NCBI GenBank assembly: GCA_009192285.1
Contig: WBVU01000004.1
Coordinates: 2,564,001-2,628,000, forward strand
DNA from: Morchella semilibera
Taxonomy: Eukaryota > Ascomycota > Pezizomycetes > Pezizales > Morchellaceae
Length of the DNA: 64,000 nt
Reading direction: 5' to 3'
Below are positions 59,099 to 64,000 of the stretch, piece after piece (position 1 is the stretch's first letter; each line of letters starts with the position of its first letter). A program made the translations under genes and the position numbers. The notes beneath the pieces were generated by a model. The model saw only the letters and a program-made list of their open reading frames with translations, was not told the origin of the DNA and ran no database searches.

Positions 59099-59722
59099 AG
59101 ACATGTGTTAAAAATCAAGCATCGGTTTGTGTTAGAAATTGGATTTTGATTACAAGTATTCTGATCCATTTGGACATGGCATAGCATCATTTGTGTATAA
59201 TATATTTATCACGTTTCTCCAGAAATATTACATATGGGATAGCGCATTAGAGATGATAATAGCCACAACTTTGTCAGGTTCGGAGGTTGCACTAAGGTCA
59301 GTTGTGCGAAGATGGAAAGACCTAGGCTCGTCTTGTACATAGAGTATATTATGTACCTACATAATGGGGCGAATTTTCCAGTACCGGGGATTCTGCGAAA
59401 GCTGGAGGAAGAGAAGCCATAGGTGGTTGCATTTCTGTTGTGGTAGGCGGAGTACACATATAATTGAATTCGGTACGCCCGGGGGTTAAGGTGAGAGCCA
59501 TATTTGTTGATTCTATTTCTTATCTCTACCAAACCCCCTGCTGCCTAACTGTCGTTTTTAGTTCTGAATTGAGAGTTTCCGGGGATATAAAACCAGACTG
59601 CCCTTCTTCTCTATACTGAATGTAGTTCTGTGTCAGCCGCATTTTTTTGATACAGAGGTGGGCAGTAAAAATATGTACATGTAGGTACATTAGTAGTTAC
59701 AACATACTCACTTACATCCATG

Positions 59723-59849
59723 TACTCGTGGCAGGTAAGAGGTACCCGAATATGCAAGTCTTGAGATGTATTTCTTATTGGATTAAAAGAGGGAAATACA
59801 CTAATTCAGTGCAGCTGCATTTTCGGGTACTTGTTACCTGTCGCGAGTA
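59723..59849. repeat. Inverted-repeat element, 28-bp arms
   Basis: The left arm 59723-59750 (tactcgtggcaggtaagagg...) is complementary to 59822-59849 at about 24 of 28 positions, with a 71-bp interior. MITE-like; no target duplication is clear. Confidence 0.65.
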
Positions 59850-59929
59850 TATATCTAGACCCGACTCCGACTCCGACTCAGGTAGTGTTCCCAACTAGCC
59901 CATGCGTCTGACTCTTCTCTGTGTGAGGT

Positions 59930-59983
59930 GCGGCAAGTCGGGAGTTTAAGTCCTCGCTAGCGGGGATCTATGGGACTTGCCGC
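59930..59983. repeat. 54-bp hairpin
   Basis: A perfect 10-bp outer stem (gcggcaagtc with gacttgccgc) and a small inner palindrome (cgctagcg). Too short and wrongly built for a tRNA. Confidence 0.6.
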
Positions 59984-61087
59984 GATAGAGCATGTTGCAA
60001 AATTCCATGAACTTTGCCTCAACAGTGGTTTTATATTGTATTACATGCACACATACATGTACTCTACATCATATACATACATGTAAGTACAATACATAGC
60101 ATATACATATCATACAGTAGGTAAGTAAATATAGGGTATGTAATTAAATTACTTTCAAGTACTAGCTGTAGATAAAATAATATACTGTGGGCGAACTCCC
60201 GGGCAAGGCCTTTTCTGGGGGACAAAGCGATTCAGGGGTTGTATTTGGGTCTCCCGTTTGTGAGCTGGAGTGGTAAGGTTTCAGCTTCAAGGAGCAGTAC
60301 GTACGTTCATGTACCAGCCACGCACGCCGAAAGGACCAGACCCAAATGAACGCGGAAATAGTGATGGTGAGAAGGGATATGAACAGGCGGAAATGCGGCA
60401 GGCAGGGAGACAGAAAGCATAGCAACATAACAATTTAGTAGTGGTGTGTGGAGCATAACGATTACTTTACGGGGAGGATTTGCAGTTACAGTACCACAGA
60501 TCCATATCTTACCTGTATGGTACGCAGATATGCAAATAGGAGATTTCGGGGATAGGACCAGACCAACTGATTCTCTGAATTATTATTCGGGGCTGTTGTC
60601 GTGAAGCACATTTATGAGGCCAGAGGGGCAATAGGTATTATTTATCATACAGTGCAATTATGACAAACTGTCTCTCGCGCCGGCGCACGTCCATTTTCCA
60701 CGTATGGATGGGGAACGATGCACACAGGCAATAGTAACAGCACTGGCACTGGCACTGGCACTGGTAGGCAGGCAAGCAAGCCCTATTCGTTCAGCTGCGG
60801 CCAAGACCTCAGCCTGTGTCCAACCAGCCAGCCCTCCGTTCCATCCCCTTCTCTCTCTTCACAACAACCCTCCTGGGCCAACTCCACTACCTAAGACCAC
60901 TGAGCCGTCAACTGCCCTTCGCGCTTCCTCTCTCTTCATCCTCTGTCTTCTCTCCACCACACCCTGTGCATCTTTACCGTTCCTCTCTGCGTAGTCTCCT
61001 ACCACGCTACTGCCTGCTCTTCTCCCTTTTAATACTGTTGTAACCCTCTCCCATCTACAAACACATCTACACTATCCCCCCCCCCCC

Positions 61088-61126
61088 ACCACCACCACCA
61101 CCACCACCACCACCACCACCACCACC
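61088..61126 (+). repeat. CAC trinucleotide repeat in the RHO1 leader
   Basis: About 13 CAC units preceded by a C run, lying in the probable 5' untranslated exon of RHO1. Confidence 0.8.
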
Positions 61127-61158
61127 TCCCCCCCTCTTAGCAAAATAAACAACCTTCG

Positions 61159-61377
61159 GTGAGTAATGATCCTTATACCAATGTTTATGCATGTGCCCAG
61201 ACCTGTCCCTGTATATCATACTCCTCCCTTGTTCAAAATGGATGGCTCAGAGCTTGTAAACATCCTACTACTACCTGTTATCTGTGATGTTACACAGTTG
61301 TTGGTTGATGCTTCGCTTTACATCTATCGGTCGCTTGGTATTTTTGGTTCTCTAATCATATCCTGCGTGCTTTACAG
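61159..61377 (+). other. 5' untranslated intron of RHO1
   Basis: A strong donor (ttcg-GTGAGT) at 61159 and an acceptor (gctttacag) at 61377, two bases before the RHO1 ATG. The 219-bp interval contains upstream ATGs that splicing would remove. Inferred from splice signals only. Confidence 0.65.
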
Positions 61378-61379
61378 AC

Positions 61380-62245
61380 ATGGCCGAAATCAGACGTAAG
61401 TTGGTTATCGTCGGTGACGGTGCCTGTGGAAAGACCTGTTTGTTGATGTAAGGAATCTCACAATCTTCGCGAGCTTTAAGGCTCGCCTTTTCAATAACAG
61501 CTTTACTAACAAATATGTTACTGATAGTGTATTCTCTAAGGGAACTTTCCCCGAGGTATGCATGTTCAGCTACTTAATGTAACTACTTGGCACTGGATTG
61601 TTGTAGTACTGACAAAATTTGTGTAGGTGTATGTTCCCACTGTTTTCGAGAACTATGTCGCCGATGTAGAGGTCGATGGAAAGCATGTAGAACTCGCTCT
61701 TTGGGATACTGCCGGCCAGGAGGATTACGACCGTCTACGCCCTCTTTCGTACCCCGACTCTCACGTTATTTTGATTTGTTTCGCGATCGACTCACCCGAC
61801 TCGCTCGACAACGTTCAAGAGAAGGTACATCTTGCCGCTTTCCTCTTACAAGGGCAATCCCGAGGTGGCAAACTGGTTTCTAACGTCAAGATTACTCCAA
61901 CAGTGGATTTCTGAGGTCCTTCACTTCTGTCAAGGCCTCCCTATCATTCTCGTAGGATGCAAAAAGGATCTCCGACATGACCAGAAGACCGTCCAGGAGC
62001 TCTCCAAAACCTCCCAGAAGCCGGTAACCGAAGCTGAGGCAAGTTTTCTACCATTCTCACAGCAACAAAACTCACAGCTAACGTTTAAATAGGGTGATGC
62101 CGTTAAAAAGGTCATCCACGCAGATCGTTACCTTGAGTGCTCAGCCAAGACCAATGAGGGTGTCCGTGAGGTTTTTGAGCACGCAACTCGTTGTGCCCTA
62201 CTACAGAAAAAGCCAAAGCATCGCAAGACGTGCAGTATCTTGTAA
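61380..62245 (+). CDS. RHO1: Rho-type small GTPase RHO1
   Basis: Cell-wall glucan synthase regulator and polarity GTPase. Five exons: 61380-61447, 61528-61555, 61627-61824, 61904-62038 and 62093-62245; exactly 193 residues. Exon 2 is 28 nt. The P-loop GDGACGKT is at residues 12-19; switch [17 protein letters not shown], switch [20 protein letters not shown], the guanine-specificity GCKKDLRHD and [10 protein letters not shown] are all intact. The C-terminal CSIL box predicts geranylgeranylation. Intron 4 starts GCAAGT (62039) and ends AAATAG, a GC-AG intron; the only nearby GT choice gives a stop. The insert helix [18 protein letters not shown] fits Rho1 rather than Cdc42 or Rac. Confidence 0.97.
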
Positions 62246-62999
62246 GTTGATAAAGTCTTTAGAGTAGGGTGGTTGTCTCTGGTGTTTTTAAATCAACGGT
62301 GGCGTGCTTTTTTTCCCTTCCGTTCTGCGAAATTCCCAACATGGTGCAGTAAATGGGCACACTTTTAGTGTACTGTTCAAGCGTCTTTTGAAGCGGGAGA
62401 TTGAAGCATTAGTTGAGTCAAAGCCGGGGAAGCAATTACGGATATTGTGGGATGGGGACAGCAAAGTAAGGGAGGAACGGAAACAATTGTTGGGACATGT
62501 ACTTTTCTTATTCTCTATTTTTACTGTTTCTCATCTCTTTTGAAGTGGTGCGGTTTTTCTTGTGTTGGTTCCTTATTATCCCCATTTGAGTTGTCCTGGT
62601 TTGGTATTGTCTTTTTACAATCTGTTTTTTGTTTTCTCTTCTACCCTCTGCCGCTAGGAGGGGGATAATCGTCGAACACAGGTGTGCTTTTTTAAAAAAC
62701 TCACCCCCTGGCGTACGACCCATTTACCAGCGACCTCGCTCTCTGTGATAATCGTGAAATTCCCACGCCAATCCCACCGTACTTCGAGGCGAATCCGCCT
62801 CAAGCGAGGCTGAGAAGACCGATTGGCGAATAAAGGAATATCGCTTATCAGCGGCAAGATCAGCCTCGGCCAGTATCCAATGATCCAAGTGTCTATTTGT
62901 AAAAGCCGGATGCTTTCTTATCTCTGGTAACTACTCCACATGTAGGGATTACACACGACACAAAGACAAAGCCATTATAGACATTTCCCTCTAGGACCT
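62246..62999. other. Convergent intergenic stretch
   Basis: 3' flanks of RHO1 and UFD2. T-rich; short ORFs have no recognisable domain. Nothing supported. Confidence 0.5.
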
Positions 63000-64000
63000 C
63001 TAACCATCAACATCCATTGTGTCCACCGTCAATGAATTTCCGGCACGCCGTTCTTTTACCCAAGCCTCTATCTGCCCCTTGAGCTCCGTATCTAAAGTGA
63101 TTGGTTAGTGTGATAGGACACGATGGACAGTCCACGGAAGAAACCATGCTTACTAGGAATGACATCTTCAATTTTTAAAGGTTCTCTGTTAAATGGATCT
63201 TTGGGATCGCTGAGCAAATGAACTTTGATGGTTTGTCGATCAATCGTAACCTTGGAAGACGGTAAAATTACAGGATCTTCCATCAGTGTAGCCATCAGTG
63301 GGTCTAGAAATTGCGGTTAGATCTTGTACTTAATAAGTAACTAGATGGGAGGGTCTACCCAAAAAGTCATCAGGGATTTCTCCAAGCTCTTCCTCGCCTT
63401 CCTCTTCACGCCGTTTGGTTTCTTCAACCATTGCGGCTAACTTAGCCAGCGCTGCTATATCAGGAGTGCCTTTCAAACTATTCTTTTCTAAAACGGCCTG
63501 TAATTTTTGAAAGAGCTCTGGCTTATACGAACGCCCATCTCTCGCAACAGCTTCCACAAACTGTATGGAGTTGCTAAGATTTAGATAGACATCTGTAATC
63601 TCTGACAGCAAGGCTTTGGGGTTAAAACGGTATTTCTCAGGGTTCCGAACTCTAAGGGAGTTGCATTTAGGCCCGACTAGAGCCTCAAGGTTGTAATCCA
63701 ACATACCAGCCAACCGGTTGACAATTTCTGGCATAATGAAAGCGTTAGGGATCGCAGACGTGAAGAGCTTCAGCATCGTGACCGTTTCATTGCCTAATGA
63801 CATGTATGAAGTTGCATCTCGCTCAGATTTCGCTAGTGCCTTCTCTTTTTCTGCCTTTTCTTGAGGGCTCATGGAAGAGGCTGCATCGCCTTCCAGCTCA
63901 TGCTGCAGTTTGTTAATTTCGGCAAGTGCACTAAGTGAGTTGTCTAGCACGTATGTTACGTCGTTGAGAAGAAGGGCCACAAATCGGATGAAAAAATCAA
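63000..64000 (-). CDS. UFD2: Ubiquitin conjugation factor E4 (Ufd2), 3' part; start lies right of the window
   Basis: E4 ligase that elongates ubiquitin chains. Three exons are visible: 63359-64000 (continuing past the edge), 63154-63303 and 63000-63091; the phases close. The Ufd2 core reads [40 protein letters not shown] and [15 protein letters not shown]. The C-terminal U-box is complete: [46 protein letters not shown] and LKGQIEAWV. The tail ends VDTMDVDG. The first exon is open to the window's end, so its N-terminal part is not seen. Confidence 0.95.

Larger units (their letters stand above)
59099..61158. other. 2.1-kb intergenic region plus RHO1 leader
   Basis: It contains two inverted-repeat elements (59723-59849 and 59930-59983), TACATGTA motifs (59676, 60055, 60079) and the pyrimidine-rich RHO1 leader with a CAC repeat. 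Nothing coding is supported. Confidence 0.5.

Noticed and set aside
59930-59983. Possible tRNA gene
   Set aside because: The closed 10-bp stem looked like an acceptor stem, but the element is only 54 bp and lacks a TTCRA loop, a D arm and an anticodon arm.

Overview
The window is eukaryotic nuclear DNA from a filamentous ascomycete (Pezizomycotina). Almost every gene is broken by one to fifteen short GT-AG introns of about 50-120 bp with TACTAAC/CTNAC-like branch points. The gene set is fungal: a SepH/Cdc7 septation kinase, a Vtc5-type SPX protein, RHO1, an Ufd2-type E4 ligase, a serine-rich cupredoxin-like secreted protein and a DUF2408-type protein. Abundant TACATGTA palindromes between genes and the presence of an SMN protein with a good YG box would fit an early-diverging lineage such as Pezizomycetes. 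That placement is inference, not shown by the sequence. No bacterial operons, phage, CRISPR, rRNA or confident tRNA genes were seen.

Layout, left to right. 0-15 kb: 3' part of glutathione reductase (GLR1), a SERF/4F5 small protein, a four-helix membrane protein with an apparent +1 frameshift, SMN, a cupredoxin-like secreted protein, a prenyltransferase-alpha-repeat protein, an unknown alanine/serine-rich protein and choline-phosphate cytidylyltransferase (PCT1). 15-29 kb: VTC5-like, ribosomal protein S23, a repeat-rich gap holding a relic WD40 exon and two hairpin elements, a small unknown gene, a PPR protein with an overlapping upstream small ORF, CWF18 and a zinc-knuckle SR-like protein. 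29-48 kb: an R3H-SUZ protein with a glutamine-rich tail, mitochondrial intermediate peptidase (OCT1), TLS1/C9orf78-like, an unknown charged protein, a YFH7-like P-loop kinase, dihydrofolate synthase (FOL3) and PNO1/DIM2. 48-64 kb: SepH kinase (16 exons), glutathione synthetase (GSH2), acidic ribosomal protein P1, a DUF2408-type gene, RHO1, and the 3' part of UFD2 running off the right edge.

The genes are mainly housekeeping and do not form a biosynthetic or defence cluster. Loose themes are RNA and ribosome biology (SMN, CWF18, zinc knuckle, TLS1, R3H-SUZ, PNO1, RPS23, RPP1), glutathione metabolism (GLR1 and GSH2, 52 kb apart) and cytokinesis/cell wall signalling (SepH, RHO1). Exon structures were deduced by hand from reading-frame continuity and splice consensus. 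They are internally consistent (all phases close) except for the four-helix membrane protein, the 5' part of the DUF2408 gene, and the upstream small ORF of the PPR gene.

I found no clear new multi-gene system. The most unusual items are a GTGTGT triple-donor site upstream of the PPR gene where each donor gives a different downstream frame, two GC-AG introns in core genes (FOL3 and RHO1), a 21-nt exon that encodes only the ATP-loop start of FOL3, a stopless 63-nt in-frame intron in the R3H gene, a +1 frameshift in the membrane protein, a paired hairpin element, and a stranded AIP1-like WD40 exon.
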